This document shows, piece by piece, positions 7,676-15,968 of a DNA stretch of 64,000 bases; the stretch's first letter is position 1; each line of letters starts with the position of its first letter. Position numbers and translations under genes: made by a program. The DNA lies in the NCBI RefSeq assembly GCF_002009425.1, contig NZ_CP019936.1, forward strand, positions 977,001 through 1,041,000, written 5' to 3'. The stretch comes from Thiosocius teredinicola (GTDB lineage: Bacteria > Pseudomonadota > Gammaproteobacteria > Chromatiales > Chromatiaceae). The notes beneath the pieces were generated by a model that saw only the letters and a program-made list of their open reading frames with translations, made no database searches and was not told the origin of the DNA.

Positions 7676-7808
7676 ATCTAACAAGTCGGTCAAGCCGCTC
7701 GCTGCGCTCACTCGGACATTCAGCACTCCGCACTTGCTCGGGCTTGGCTTCGCCATTGTCGCCCGATCAAGCGCTCTGTGCTGAATGCCGCTTACCTGGG
7801 CGTTAGGC
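7676..7808 (+). other. attC 15
   Basis: R'' ATCTAAC, R' GTTAGGC, GT/AC, 133 bp; arm attcagc/ctgaatg. Confidence 0.93.
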
Positions 7809-7825
7809 ATTAATAAGGAAGTTTC

Positions 7826-8161
7826 GTGTATTGGAGCGTGCCAAAATTTCCGCAGTTCAAGCACAAAGATAAAAAGCACATCAAAGCCGTAGTGAAGTTC
7901 GCGCTACAGCAGGAGCGCGTAGGATGGAAAACGGCGGGCATCTGGCTTTTATTCTTGGTCAATTTTCTTTTGTTTCTCACCGTTTGGAACGAATGGATTG
8001 GGCCACTCCTGTTCGGTAGTCATGTTGAAGCGCTGTCGATTACCGCAGGGCTATTGTGCGGAGTAATTTATTTCGTTCACTTGCTGTGGTACATCAATCG
8101 GGTGGTTTATCCCGCGGTGCACAAACACGAGGGAAGATACCAAGGAAGTGGAACAAATTGA
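7826..8161 (+). CDS. Two-helix membrane protein (cassette 16)
   Basis: From GTG 7826, 8 bases after aaggaag, the protein has 111 residues: a basic N-terminus (FKHKDKKHIK), hydrophobic helices at about 37-56 and 70-93, and a hydrophilic tail. The basic start suggests a cytoplasmic N-terminus. Family not recognised. Confidence 0.7.
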   Translation: MYWSVPKFPQFKHKDKKHIKAVVKFALQQERVGWKTAGIWLLFLVNFLLFLTVWNEWIGPLLFGSHVEALSITAGLLCGVIYFVHLLWYINRVVYPAVHKHEGRYQGSGTN

Positions 8162-8384
8162 GCACTTCACAGCTTGGTACGATTTCGGCCGCATGTCTTT
8201 TCACCGCTTTCGGCAGCTCTATGGAGAAGAGGGGCAACTAATGAGTGAGTTTTGCCTAACGAGTCGGTCAAGCCGTTCGCTGCGCTCACTCGGACATTCG
8301 GCACTCCGCACTTGCTCGGGTATGCCTTCGGCATTGTTCCCCGAGCAAGCACTCCATGCCGAATGCCGCTTACCATGGCGTTAG
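8148..8384 (+). CDS. Overlapping small ORF running through attC 16
   Basis: A GTG inside the end of the previous gene opens a frame of 36 codons (first residues MEQIEHFTAWYDFGR) before it enters attC 16 and ends in the R' core. Tandem overlap could allow coupled translation. Nothing else supports it. Confidence 0.2.
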   Translation: MEQIEHFTAWYDFGRMSFHRFRQLYGEEGQLMSEFCLTSRSSRSLRSLGHSALRTCSGMPSALFPEQALHAECRLPWR

Positions 8385-8386
8385 GT
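8254..8386 (+). other. attC 16
   Basis: R'' GCCTAAC followed by gagtcgg, R' GTTAGGT, GT/AC, 133 bp; arm attcggc. Confidence 0.93.
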
Positions 8387-8431
8387 TCAGAAAAGCAATG
8401 GCGCAACTTCCAAGCGAGCGTAGTTAGGCCG

Positions 8432-8791
8432 GTGAACCGAGTTGCCAAAATTATCGCCACAATTGTCTGTGCGCTTGCGAAGATTGGTCTCGGGAAGCAG
8501 CTATGTGCTGAATTTAAAGCAAGCCGTATCCTTGGCCTAAGCAGTGGCTTCTACGAAAGGGGCGAGTACGAAAAAGCATTTGAGGTCTTGGCCCCGTACT
8601 CGGAAATTGAAAATGATCATCGCTACGGGAGTCTGAATTATCAGCTGGCGCTTCTGTACTTCCATGGTCGAGGCGTTACATTGAATCGAGCTATGGCGAA
8701 CCGCTTGTTTGCCGAAGCTGCGGAACTGGGCAACACGGAGGCGCAGCAGTATCTGTCGCAGTTTGATGGTCCGTACAGAACTAGAACCTAA
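8432..8791 (+). CDS. Sel1-repeat protein (cassette 17)
   Basis: The C-terminal third carries a clear Sel1-like repeat (LALLYFHGRGVTLNRAMANR, then LFAEAAELGNTEAQQYL), a helical repeat used for protein binding. The frame is open back into attC 16, with no ATG; GTG 8432 is the first plausible start and gives 119 residues. Because the usual starter ATG at 8398 is in another frame and stops after nine codons, an N-terminal frameshift is possible. Confidence 0.65.
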   Translation: MNRVAKIIATIVCALAKIGLGKQLCAEFKASRILGLSSGFYERGEYEKAFEVLAPYSEIENDHRYGSLNYQLALLYFHGRGVTLNRAMANRLFAEAAELGNTEAQQYLSQFDGPYRTRT

Positions 8792-8917
8792 CAAGGCGGT
8801 CAAGCCGTTCGCTATGCTCACTCGGACGTTTGGTACTCCGCGGGCTTTTGCGCATGGCTTCGCCATGTTTGCGCAAAGCCCTCTCCGCACCAAACGCCGC
8901 TTACCTGGGCGTTAGAT
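8786..8917 (+). other. attC 17
   Basis: R'' ACCTAAC, R' GTTAGAT, GT/AC, 132 bp; arm gtttggt. Confidence 0.93.
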
Positions 8918-8931
8918 GCGCGCAAAAGAAA

Positions 8932-9009
8932 ATGGGCGCTGGGCAGCCCGTGCCAGTAAATAGGCTGCTGTGCGGCGAGAGGGTTTCGTGGTCCGGCGGT
9001 AGCGGCTAA
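8932..9009 (+). CDS. Family B micro-ORF, 25 codons (cassette 18)
   Basis: Very close to the cassette 10 copy: MGAGQPVPVNRLLCGERVSW, ending SGGSG. The stem AGCGGC/GCCGCT is intact. The second frame is cut by TAG just before GGGAGG, after which a GTG frame (VPVGTSVQIIAHRHF) runs into attC 18. Confidence 0.4.
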   Translation: MGAGQPVPVNRLLCGERVSWSGGSG

Positions 9010-9277
9010 AGTGAGCGTTCGAGGCCGCTTTCTTTGGTGGCCAGCGATTATTCGCGGTACGTGATTGCGGTGTATCTTGATAACCCGTGGCCCATAATTA
9101 GCGAGCGCTTGCGAGTTTCGAGATAGGGAGGTTGTTTCGCTGTGCCAGTAGGAACGTCTGTGCAAATCATTGCACATCGCCATTTCCATTTTGTGCTGTC
9201 TTCGGGTTGCGGTGGCGTTTGTACAGCACGCAGCGTATCGGCCATTTGTTTATCAAAGCTGGTGCGAATGGCAAGTC

Positions 9278-9410
9278 ATCTAACAAGTCGGTCAAGCCGT
9301 TCGCTACGCTCACTCGGACATTCGGCACTCCGCACTTGCTCGGGCTTGGCTTCGCCATTTTCGCCCGAGCAAGCGCTCCATGCCGAATGCCGCTTACCAT
9401 GGCGTTAGGG
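9278..9410 (+). other. attC 18
   Basis: R'' ATCTAAC, R' GTTAGGG, GT/AC, 133 bp; arm attcggc. Confidence 0.93.
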
Positions 9411-9428
9411 CAATAAAGGAGAATGCCA

Positions 9429-10031
9429 ATGTCTCTACCGATGGCAAAGGTCATGGAAAACTGGGATAAACGATTCGAAACGGAAGAACTGGATGAGTTT
9501 AGAGATCTTGTGTCGATAATGCTTCGCCGACAAGAGAGATCAATTGAGAAGGAAGAAGAATCGCTGAAGCATGCAGCACCAGATCATGATTTTGATGCAC
9601 AAATGTATCGATCACACCTGGAAGACAGATGGGCTTTCGCACGAGAGGTGCAGCACCTATCCGATGAGTTGGCAATCGTTGCGTTGTACAAGCAAGTGGA
9701 GTTGCATACAAAAAGGGTAGCGAAGAAGCATTTTCCAAAGATTGATCCTAAGAAACTCTCCAGTATCGATGATCAGATAAAGCTCCTTCCGTTTAAATTG
9801 AAAAAGCTTCATGCGTTCGCCGCTTTTGATGAGCTTCGTCTTCTCAACAATTCGATCAAGCACGAAGGCAAGGTGTCTAAATCACTCTCCCGCGCATTCT
9901 CTAGCTGGAAAGAGGGGAAAAAACTGAAAGGGTTGGGCGATGCTTACCAGAGATTGCGTCCGTTGGTAGAAGAATATGTTCAAGCCTACGTTGGTGCATG
10001 CTATGCAAAATCAGCGGCAAAGAAGCCCTAA
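9429..10031 (+). CDS. HEPN-like helical protein (cassette 19)
   Basis: GGAG lies 7 bases before the second ATG (9429), preferred over ATG 9423; the product has 200 residues. It is all-helical with heavy charge. LRLLNNSIKHEGKVS near residue 140 resembles the N-x2-KH motif of HEPN-type domains, often RNases or their partners in defence systems. The canonical R-x4-6-H pair is not certain here, so the fold is inference. Ends at the TAA of attC 19. Confidence 0.65.
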   Translation: MSLPMAKVMENWDKRFETEELDEFRDLVSIMLRRQERSIEKEEESLKHAAPDHDFDAQMYRSHLEDRWAFAREVQHLSDELAIVALYKQVELHTKRVAKKHFPKIDPKKLSSIDDQIKLLPFKLKKLHAFAAFDELRLLNNSIKHEGKVSKSLSRAFSSWKEGKKLKGLGDAYQRLRPLVEEYVQAYVGACYAKSAAKKP

Positions 10032-10160
10032 CAAGGCGGTCAAGCCGCTCGCCTGCGGCTCACTCGGACGTTCAGCACTCCGCGCCTGCTCGCGCATGGC
10101 TTCGCCATTTTTGCGCGATCAGGCGCTCCATGCTGAACGCCGCTTACCTGGGCGTTAGCT
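10026..10160 (+). other. attC 19
   Basis: R'' CCCTAAC, R' GTTAGCT, GT/AC, 135 bp; arm gttcagc/ctgaacg, with an extra cgcctgcgg loop. Confidence 0.93.
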
Positions 10161-10177
10161 CAAATAAGGAAATCGCA

Positions 10178-10798
10178 TTGTTCGATTCACAAGTTATTGC
10201 ATTTACGCTCGTCGCCGTGGTCTTGGCCGTCACGCCAGGCGCTGACACCATGCTTGTAATGAAGAATGGTATCCGCTCAGGTAGCGGTGCGGGTTGGGCA
10301 ACAACATTCGGGGTTTTGGCGGGAACTCTCATCCATGCTGTAATTTCGGCGCTGGGAATATCTGTGGTTGTTGCACAGTCAGAGGCGCTGTTCCACTCGA
10401 TAAAATTGCTCGGTGCGCTTTATTTGGTTTGGCTCGGCATCCAGGCTTTGCGCTCTTCCGGGCGAACGCAAGCTTCACAAAATGTCGGAGGGCGGTTGGC
10501 GATCCGTGGTGCTTTCAAAGAAGGGCTGATAACCAACGTCCTAAATCCGAAGGTGGCCATTTTTTATGTAGCGTTCTTGCCCCAGTTCATCTCTCCAGGT
10601 GATCCGGTGTTGGCAAAGTCTCTGCTGTTGGCGTGTATCCATAATTTGCTCAGCCTCATTTGGCTCGGCAGCTTGGTCTTGGTTATTTCTCAGGGCAAAA
10701 GGTGGGCGCAGCAGCAGAATGTACAAGCTTGGCTGTCCCGGGTATCAGGGGTAATTCTGGTGGGGCTTGGTGTGCGTTTGGCACTAGAGAGCAAGTAG
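10178..10798 (+). CDS. LysE/RhtB-family amino-acid exporter (cassette 20)
   Basis: TTG 10178, placed after aagga, gives 206 residues of typical LysE length. The N-terminus has the family signature LAVTPGADTMLVMKNGIRSG, followed by about six hydrophobic helices, the GALYLVWLGIQALR segment and the NVLNPKVAIFYVAFLPQF motif. These inner-membrane proteins export amino acids or their analogues; the substrate cannot be told. It is one of the few cassette genes of a well-known family. Confidence 0.9.
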   Translation: MFDSQVIAFTLVAVVLAVTPGADTMLVMKNGIRSGSGAGWATTFGVLAGTLIHAVISALGISVVVAQSEALFHSIKLLGALYLVWLGIQALRSSGRTQASQNVGGRLAIRGAFKEGLITNVLNPKVAIFYVAFLPQFISPGDPVLAKSLLLACIHNLLSLIWLGSLVLVISQGKRWAQQQNVQAWLSRVSGVILVGLGVRLALESK

Positions 10799-10930
10799 AG
10801 CTAACAATGCGTTCAAGCCGCTCGCTATGCTCGCTGGGACGTCTGGCACTCCGCAGCTTGTTGCGCATGGCTTCGCCATTATTGCGCAAAAGCTGCTGCG
10901 CACCAGCCGCCCCTTAACACGGCGTTAGCT
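10799..10930 (+). other. attC 20
   Basis: R'' AGCTAAC with aatgcg, R' GTTAGCT. The right arm is divergent (ccccttaacacggcg), shared only with attC 73. 132 bp; arm gtctggc. Confidence 0.92.
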
Positions 10931-10942
10931 GCAATAAGAGAA

Positions 10943-11299
10943 ATGAACCAACCACAGGTCTTGATTATCTACGGGCTCTTGGCATCGTCGGCGGGCATGG
11001 GGGTGCTGGAGATCTGGGCGAATCTTCGAGGGGAGGTCGTATCTGCCGGAACTCAGTCGCTCTGGGGCATTGTCTATGTTTTGCTGAGCATCATGTGGTC
11101 TTACGCCGATTCCAAACAAAGGCAGTTCCATAAACCATTTGAATTTGGGTTCGTGGCGTATGTGCTGTGGCCGGTCGCCTTTCCTTGGTATTTGGTCACT
11201 ACACGTGGCATCGAAGGCGTTGTGTTATTTCTAGGGTTTCTGGCGTTGTGGCTGGTTCCGTGGCTTGCTGGGCTTGTTGCTTATGTATATTTCGCGTAA
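10943..11299 (+). CDS. Four-helix membrane protein (cassette 21)
   Basis: The 118-residue protein has hydrophobic segments near 7-25, 36-54, 68-88 and 93-115 with short charged loops (DSKQRQFHKPFE). ATG 10943 follows aagaga. The family is not recognised. Confidence 0.7.
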   Translation: MNQPQVLIIYGLLASSAGMGVLEIWANLRGEVVSAGTQSLWGIVYVLLSIMWSYADSKQRQFHKPFEFGFVAYVLWPVAFPWYLVTTRGIEGVVLFLGFLALWLVPWLAGLVAYVYFA

Positions 11300-11302
11300 C
11301 AC

Positions 11303-11434
11303 AGCTAACAAGGCGTTCAAGCCGCTCGCTACGCTCGCTCGGACACCTAGCACTCCGCACCTGCTTGCGCATGCCTTCGGCATTATTGCGCAGCAGGCGC
11401 TCCGCGCTAGGTGCCGCTTAACCTGGCGTTAGGT
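11303..11434 (+). other. attC 21
   Basis: R'' AGCTAAC, R' GTTAGGT, TT/AA, 132 bp; arm acctagc/ctaggtg. Confidence 0.93.
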
Positions 11435-11445
11435 GTAGAAGGGGT

Positions 11446-11862
11446 ATGGCCAAAATAATCGGAAAAACGACAGGTCTAGTGGCTGTATCGATTCTCGTGT
11501 TGCTTACTGCGGCGCCGTTCGGGCCGCTTGGGCAATTGCCGCGAACGTTCCTAGTAGATGAAAACTATTTGAAGGTTGTTCGTAACCAAGACCGGTTTTT
11601 GGGGTGTATATCGTTCTTTTTTGTTCTACTGGCAAACATTCCAATCAAACTTCCGATCGGGTTCCCCGTTTTGGCTGCAGTGATCGGTGGAACAATATTT
11701 GTCATATTCGCGCAGTCGGGCGATCCGGAGTTTCTCGATTATCTGGGCAGTGAGATTGTCGATTTTCACTCAAGCTATGTACCTGCAGGTATCGCAGTAA
11801 CCTTGGTGTTTGTCGGCGTTGCGTGGTGGTTTCGTAATGGCAAAACAGGCAAAAACACCTAA
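11446..11862 (+). CDS. Four-helix membrane protein, intact copy (cassette 22)
   Basis: The 138-residue protein has helices at about 8-28, 50-68, 72-92 and 110-130, with a conserved loop FLVDENYLKVVRNQD between the first two. A nearly identical copy in cassette 51 is frameshifted, so this one shows the intact frame. Function unknown; inner membrane. TAA is in R'' of attC 22. Confidence 0.75.
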   Translation: MAKIIGKTTGLVAVSILVLLTAAPFGPLGQLPRTFLVDENYLKVVRNQDRFLGCISFFFVLLANIPIKLPIGFPVLAAVIGGTIFVIFAQSGDPEFLDYLGSEIVDFHSSYVPAGIAVTLVFVGVAWWFRNGKTGKNT

Positions 11863-11988
11863 CAAGGCGTTCAAACCGCTCGCTATGCTCGCTCGGACGT
11901 TTGGTACTCCGCAGGCGCTTGCGCATGGCTTCGCCATTGTTGCGCAGCGCCCGCTCCGCACCAAACGCCGCTTAACTGGGCGTTAGGC
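11857..11988 (+). other. attC 22
   Basis: R'' ACCTAAC, R' GTTAGGC, TT/AA, 132 bp; arm gtttggt. Confidence 0.93.
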
Positions 11989-12007
11989 GCAAGAAGGGAT
12001 CGAGGGA

Positions 12008-12262
12008 ATGGGCAACACCGGGTCTAAGCTGAAAAGGGATCGCCAGCCAATGCCGGCGTTTGTTGAAGAGGCATTGCGTAGTGCCAATCTGCTCGCCGAT
12101 TATCGTTCGCGTCCCGAGTATCAACAAAACGATTACCTGGGCTGGATCAATCAAGCAAAAAAACAAGAAACAAAAAATAGGCGATTACAGCAAATGCTCG
12201 AGGAACTCGATAAAGGTGGCGTTTACATGAAAATGTCTCATCCAGCATCAGCTAAGCAATGA
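12008..12262 (+). CDS. YdeI/OmpD-associated family protein, short form (cassette 23)
   Basis: The 84-residue product corresponds to the C-terminal helical part of the YdeI/OmpD-associated family: MPAFVEEALRSANLLADYRS, then YLGWINQAKKQETKNRRLQQMLEEL. Full members carry an additional N-terminal DUF1801-like or YdeI domain that is absent, so this is a one-domain cassette form. Cytoplasmic; precise role unknown. Confidence 0.75.
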   Translation: MGNTGSKLKRDRQPMPAFVEEALRSANLLADYRSRPEYQQNDYLGWINQAKKQETKNRRLQQMLEELDKGGVYMKMSHPASAKQ

Positions 12263-12495
12263 GTTGCACGGTTCGGCATCCAGTCGCGAAAAGGCGTGTG
12301 CTGTTTGGAGTTCATGTGGTTGCCTCGGTGCGGCAGTGGTTTGCGGCTTATGGGGGCAAGGCCGCGCCTAACAAGGCGGTCAAGCCGCTCGCAAGCTCGC
12401 TCGGACGTTCAGCACTCCGCGCCTGCTCGGGCATGGCTTCGCCATGTTTGCCCGATCAGCCGCTCCATGCTGAACGCCGCTTACCTGGGCGTTAG
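12259..12495 (+). CDS. Small ORF coupled by ATGA, reading through attC 23
   Basis: The TGA of the previous gene overlaps this ATG. The frame has about 36 codons (VRHPVAKRRVLFGVHVVASV, RQWFAAYGGK) before entering attC 23 and ending in R'. Coupling is suggestive; there is no family evidence. Confidence 0.25.
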   Translation: MSCTVRHPVAKRRVLFGVHVVASVRQWFAAYGGKAAPNKAVKPLASSLGRSALRACSGMASPCLPDQPLHAERRLPGR

Positions 12496-12497
12496 CT
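12366..12497 (+). other. attC 23
   Basis: R'' GCCTAAC, R' GTTAGCT, GT/AC, 132 bp; arm gttcagc/ctgaacg. Confidence 0.93.
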
Positions 12498-12503
12498 GCA
12501 GAA

Positions 12504-12869
12504 ATGATTGTCACGCCAACAAAGGAATATGACTCAGAAGGATCAAGGATACGTTTAACCCGCGGGAAAGAATACGAAGTATTGGCAATTGAAGCAGGTT
12601 GCTACAGGGTCCTCACTGATCCCGAATCGATTCCGTATGGCAACGATCCTGTGCTTTACGAAGCGTCATGCTTCAATGTGAACGATGGCGAAGAACCGAG
12701 CTTCTGGGTAACAGAAACCGATGAAGGGGAAACCTATCGCGGGCCATTCGTCTGGTTGCGGTACTTCTTCGAAGAATTGCACGATGGAAACGCGAAAGCG
12801 AGGGAAGAATTCAAGTGTCAACTCAAGAAATACTATCCAAGAACATGGCGGGAAAGGTACGGCAGCTAA
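12504..12869 (+). CDS. Hypothetical protein, copy 1 of 2 (cassette 24)
   Basis: The 121-residue acidic protein begins MIVTPTKEYDSEGSRIRL, includes GKEYEVLAIEAGCYRVLTD and ends in a basic RTWRERYGS. The first half looks like a small beta-barrel, the second helical. The copy at 20638 differs at only a few residues (R/L, C/F, SI/LI, D/H). No family recognised. Confidence 0.75.
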   Translation: MIVTPTKEYDSEGSRIRLTRGKEYEVLAIEAGCYRVLTDPESIPYGNDPVLYEASCFNVNDGEEPSFWVTETDEGETYRGPFVWLRYFFEELHDGNAKAREEFKCQLKKYYPRTWRERYGS

Positions 12870-12995
12870 CAAGGCGTTCAAGCCGCTCGCTAAGCTCGCT
12901 CGGACGTTTGGTACTCCGCGCCTTGTTGCGCATGGCTCCGCCATACTTGCGCAAAAGGCGCTCCGCACCAAACGCCGCTTAACTGGGCGTTAGGC
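12864..12995 (+). other. attC 24
   Basis: R'' AGCTAAC, R' GTTAGGC, TT/AA, 132 bp; arm gtttggt. Confidence 0.93.
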
Positions 12996-13002
12996 GAAAA
13001 AG

Positions 13003-13437
13003 ATGACCGAACAATCTCCGAATGTTGCTGTATGGAGTGCTGCGAAGGATTACGTGGAATCCGCAGAGATTCTGCTCGATTACAATAGACTCCAATCCGC
13101 GGTGGTTATGTCGGCTCTTGCAATCGAAGTGCTCCTTAAAGCATTTCTCGCAAAACGAGAAGGCCCGTGGGTAGCAGAAACGGAGCATGGTCACCCGCAC
13201 TTGGATCTATTCAAGAAATTGAGCAATGAAGATCGCCAGCACCTCGGCAAGTACTTCGACCAGGAATCTGCAGGTATGTCATTGATGGAAGGGCTACAAA
13301 AATTTTCGAGGCTATTCGTAGATCTTCGCTATCCCTATGAAACCAATGCTCCTCGAAGCTATGGTTCGGAGGTTGTCTATTTCGCTCGGGCATTATGCGA
13401 TTCTGTCTACAACTTGGGCATGGCTCGGCAAGCATGA
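13003..13437 (+). CDS. HEPN-like domain protein (cassette 25)
   Basis: The 144-residue protein has helices with the HEPN-type pattern: a first helix AAKDYVESAEILLDYNRLQS, a second SALAIEVLLKAFLAKREG, a GHPHLDLFKKLSNEDRQHL segment, and FVDLRYPYETNAP, where HEPN domains show R-Y-x-Y-E. HEPN proteins bind or cut RNA or pair with nucleotidyltransferases; none is adjacent. Confidence 0.7.
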   Translation: MTEQSPNVAVWSAAKDYVESAEILLDYNRLQSAVVMSALAIEVLLKAFLAKREGPWVAETEHGHPHLDLFKKLSNEDRQHLGKYFDQESAGMSLMEGLQKFSRLFVDLRYPYETNAPRSYGSEVVYFARALCDSVYNLGMARQA

Positions 13438-13446
13438 GCGCGGTGC

Positions 13447-13578
13447 GCCTAACAAGGCGTTCAAGCCGCTCGCTAAGCTCGCTCGGACGCCCAGCACTCC
13501 GCACCTTATTGCGCATGGCTTCGCCATAGTTGCGCAAACGGTGCTGCGCACTGGCCGCCGCTTAACTGGGCGTTAGGC
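13447..13578 (+). other. attC 25
   Basis: R'' GCCTAAC, R' GTTAGGC, TT/AA, 132 bp; arm gcccagc/ctggccg. Confidence 0.93.
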
Positions 13579-13594
13579 GAGCAAAAGGAAAAGC

Positions 13595-13975
13595 ATGAAA
13601 AGGAGTTGGCTCGAGTATCTGTGGACGAACCATGGTCGAATATCAAGAAGATCGTTTGCGGCATTCCAATCGGTTTTCTTGCCGTTGTGGTTTGGAGCAA
13701 TCTGGTCCGCAATAGTCGTCTATGAAGGAAAGCCGCCGGTAAAAATGGTGGCCTTAGCAGCATTAGTACTGGTTCCGTTGTTCTTCGCGAACATCAATAT
13801 CTGGGTCAAACGGCTACACGACCGGAATTATTCTGGGCTTGCGCTCCTTTCAAGCATAATTCCAGTGGCCGGAATATTGTGGTTGGTGATCCAAGGTTTC
13901 GTCTTACGAGGCCCGGGGAGCGGTAATCGGTTTGGTGCACCAGGTTCCGGAGAAGGGTATGCGCCTAACAAGTAG
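13595..13975 (+). CDS. DUF805 family membrane protein (cassette 26)
   Basis: The 126-residue protein matches DUF805: an N-terminal GRISRRSFAAF segment, three membrane helices (about 22-44, 48-70, 82-104), the VKRLHDRNYSGLALL motif between helices two and three, and a C-terminal RGPGSGNRFGAP. Members are small inner-membrane proteins of unknown role. The frame enters attC 26 and stops at an unusual TAG there (aagTAGttc). Confidence 0.85.
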   Translation: MKRSWLEYLWTNHGRISRRSFAAFQSVFLPLWFGAIWSAIVVYEGKPPVKMVALAALVLVPLFFANINIWVKRLHDRNYSGLALLSSIIPVAGILWLVIQGFVLRGPGSGNRFGAPGSGEGYAPNK

Positions 13976-14095
13976 TTCAAGCCGCTCGCTATGCTCGCTC
14001 GGACATTCAGCACTCCGCACCTGCTCGGGCATGCCTTCGGCATTGTTCCCCGAGCATGCGCTCCATGCTGAATGCCGCTTAACCTGGCGTTAGGC
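13963..14095 (+). other. attC 26
   Basis: R'' GCCTAAC with aagtagttcaa, creating an in-frame TAG; R' GTTAGGC, TT/AA, 133 bp; arm attcagc. Confidence 0.93.
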
Positions 14096-14102
14096 AAAAA
14101 AG

Positions 14103-14492
14103 ATGAAGCTAATTGAAAACCTCAGCGTTGCGTTTCTCGCATTCGCCATCCTTGCGTTTCTTTCGGGCTTTTACTATCACCAGCAGTACTTGCGTCACGA
14201 TGATCAGTATTCTCAGATGGTATCTAAGGTTACGTCGGCACTGAGCAAAAGCGGCGAGGTAGAGGGTGTATTTCTGTCTGCGCCGCGAGGTATGGTTACC
14301 GAAGATGGTCGGGTACCGCTTGTTTTTGGAGCAGCCGTAATACTCGCATCTATTGCAGTCGCATTTGCTGTGATAAGCAGGAAAAAACATGGTAAGAAAC
14401 CCATCCAGCTACCCGTGATTTTCGGGGGCACGGTGGTCGTACTCTGGGTTATCTATATGGCGAATTTCATAGGCTTGCTACCTAATGCCTAA
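14103..14492 (+). CDS. Three-helix membrane protein (cassette 27)
   Basis: The 129-residue protein has an N-terminal helix (about 8-25), a hydrophilic periplasmic-looking stretch of about 45 residues (QQYLRHDDQYSQMVSKVTS), and two C-terminal helices (73-92, 103-124) joined by a basic loop SRKKHGKK. Family not recognised. Confidence 0.7.
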   Translation: MKLIENLSVAFLAFAILAFLSGFYYHQQYLRHDDQYSQMVSKVTSALSKSGEVEGVFLSAPRGMVTEDGRVPLVFGAAVILASIAVAFAVISRKKHGKKPIQLPVIFGGTVVVLWVIYMANFIGLLPNA

Positions 14493-14618
14493 CAAGGCGT
14501 TCAAGCCGCTCGCTATGCTCGCTCGGACGTTTGGTACTCCGCGGGCACTTGCGCATGGCTTCGCCATTGTCGCGCAGCGCCCGCTCCGCACCAAACGCCG
14601 CTTAACTGGGCGTTATGC
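14487..14618 (+). other. attC 27
   Basis: R'' GCCTAAC, R' GTTATGC, TT/AA, 132 bp; arm gtttggt. Confidence 0.93.
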
Positions 14619-14679
14619 GAAAAAAGTTGAAAGAGCACCGATGCTCAATACTTGGCCTATTCGTTGTTTGGGGTAGTCG

Positions 14680-15096
14680 ATGCTACTAGGGCTATTGAAT
14701 TCAATATTTCGAGCGTTTGTTGTTGCTCTAATAGTCACCGCAGCGTCCTACGCAGTAGGGGAAATGTTGGGTCCAGATGCGGAATGGGCAGCTTACTGCG
14801 CTGAAGAAGGAAAAAGCGATCCGGAATGCACCGAATATAGAAATGGTGAAGATTCCGAGATTGAAGATTTTGGAGCAGCGATTGATTTGGCATTCCTCGT
14901 ACCCCAATTCGCAATCGTTTTTTTTAGGCGGTTTGCTGGTTGGCATTTGGGGTATGTTTTCGCCAATATCGCGGAACGCATAACAAGGCGTTCAAGCCGC
15001 TCGCTATGCTCGCTCGGACGCCCAGCACTCCGCACCGTGTTGCGTGTGGCTTCGCCATTTTCACGCAAACGGCGCTCCGCGCTGGCCGCCGCTTAA
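14680..15096 (+). CDS. Membrane protein translated through attC 28 (cassette 28)
   Basis: ATG 14680 opens a frame with a hydrophobic helix (about 5-26), an acidic loop with three Cys (AAYCAEEGKSDPECTEYRNG) and a second helix (about 66-84). No stop occurs before attC 28; the frame crosses the whole site and ends at 15096, adding an Arg/Ser-rich attC-encoded tail of about 37 residues (138 total). A 24-codon ORF from the ATG in R' of attC 27 overlaps the start and may act as a coupled leader. Confidence 0.6.
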   Translation: MLLGLLNSIFRAFVVALIVTAASYAVGEMLGPDAEWAAYCAEEGKSDPECTEYRNGEDSEIEDFGAAIDLAFLVPQFAIVFFRRFAGWHLGYVFANIAERITRRSSRSLCSLGRPALRTVLRVASPFSRKRRSALAAA

Positions 15097-15109
15097 CTGG
15101 GCGTTAGGG
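14978..15109 (+). other. attC 28
   Basis: R'' GCATAAC, R' GTTAGGG, TT/AA, 132 bp; arm gcccagc/ctggccg. Confidence 0.93.
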
Positions 15110-15125
15110 CAAGAAAGGGAAAACG

Positions 15126-15533
15126 ATGGAAAACGAAGAAATACCAGTTTGGCAGCTAGCCCTCGCAATTTTCGGTTTCCTGTTGTGGATGTTTCTGCTT
15201 TCAGCGATTGAATTAATTGAGGCGCAAGGCTGGAAAGTCGTCTACGAATTCGTATCCGGTTATTCGTTTGGCTACATCGTAGCATTCAGTGGCTTGCTGT
15301 TTTGGGAGGTGATAAAGGGTAGAGGGCGGCGGTTTCTAGATCCTCACCCGGTGTTTGGTTGGTTGTCTTACTTCGTACTGGGAATGGTGTTTTTGTTTGG
15401 GTTGGCGGGTTTGGCTATCGAAGTATTTGGCTATACAAATTGGCCATACAACATTGGATCGCTTATGGCGGGCGTTGCTGTTGGTATCGGCCTTGCTCCC
15501 GTTATCGACAAGTACGACAAGTTGCAGCCCTAA
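15126..15533 (+). CDS. Four-helix membrane protein (cassette 29)
   Basis: The 135-residue protein has hydrophobic stretches near 9-29, 45-61, 77-98 and 106-124. A polar loop EVIKGRGRRFLDPHP after helix two should be cytoplasmic. ATG follows aaagggaaaacg. Family not recognised. Confidence 0.7.
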   Translation: MENEEIPVWQLALAIFGFLLWMFLLSAIELIEAQGWKVVYEFVSGYSFGYIVAFSGLLFWEVIKGRGRRFLDPHPVFGWLSYFVLGMVFLFGLAGLAIEVFGYTNWPYNIGSLMAGVAVGIGLAPVIDKYDKLQP

Positions 15534-15659
15534 CAAGTCGTTCAAGCCGCTCGCTACGCTCGCTCGGACGCCCAGCACTCCGCACCGTGTTGCGTGTGGC
15601 TTCGCCATTTTCACGCAAACGGCGCTCCGCACTGGCCGCCGCTTAACTGGGCGTTAGGT
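15528..15659 (+). other. attC 29
   Basis: R'' CCCTAAC, R' GTTAGGT, TT/AA, 132 bp; arm gcccagc/ctggccg. Confidence 0.93.
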
Positions 15660-15672
15660 GCAGAACAAAATT

Positions 15673-15789
15673 GTGTTTCTAGCAATCGTGGCAGTTGCGG
15701 AAACTACGGCGCTCTCGGCCGAGCGCGGCGGCGAAATTGCTGGTGCAGTGCTAGTCTTCATCGAAGCGCGCCGCTCGATAGCGGAATGA
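15673..15789 (+). CDS. Family A ORF1 (cassette 30)
   Basis: 38 codons from GTG, differing from the cassette 8 copy at several residues (K6V, S19G, D20G, G21E, S23A), same stop and ATGA overlap with ORF2. Confidence 0.38.
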   Translation: MFLAIVAVAETTALSAERGGEIAGAVLVFIEARRSIAE

Positions 15790-15920
15790 GATCGGTGCGG
15801 CATTCAAATGGGGGTTCGCGAAGCCGTATTCGCGGTACGCAAGTTGCTCATGGAGTGAAGGTCAGTGCGAGGAAACGCCCGAAACAGGCAGTGTGCGATA
15901 TTGCAACGGGTGCTATTTGA
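15786..15920 (+). CDS. Family A ORF2 (cassette 30)
   Basis: 44 codons, basic. The end differs from other copies (CDIATGAI instead of C-x-LGRGAI), and the TGA is not followed by ATG here, so the third frame seen in other copies lacks its start. Confidence 0.33.
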   Translation: MRSVRHSNGGSRSRIRGTQVAHGVKVSARKRPKQAVCDIATGAI

Positions 15921-15968
15921 AGAGTGCAGAGGCCATTTCATCGCCCATGATAACGCGCTCCGTTGCGC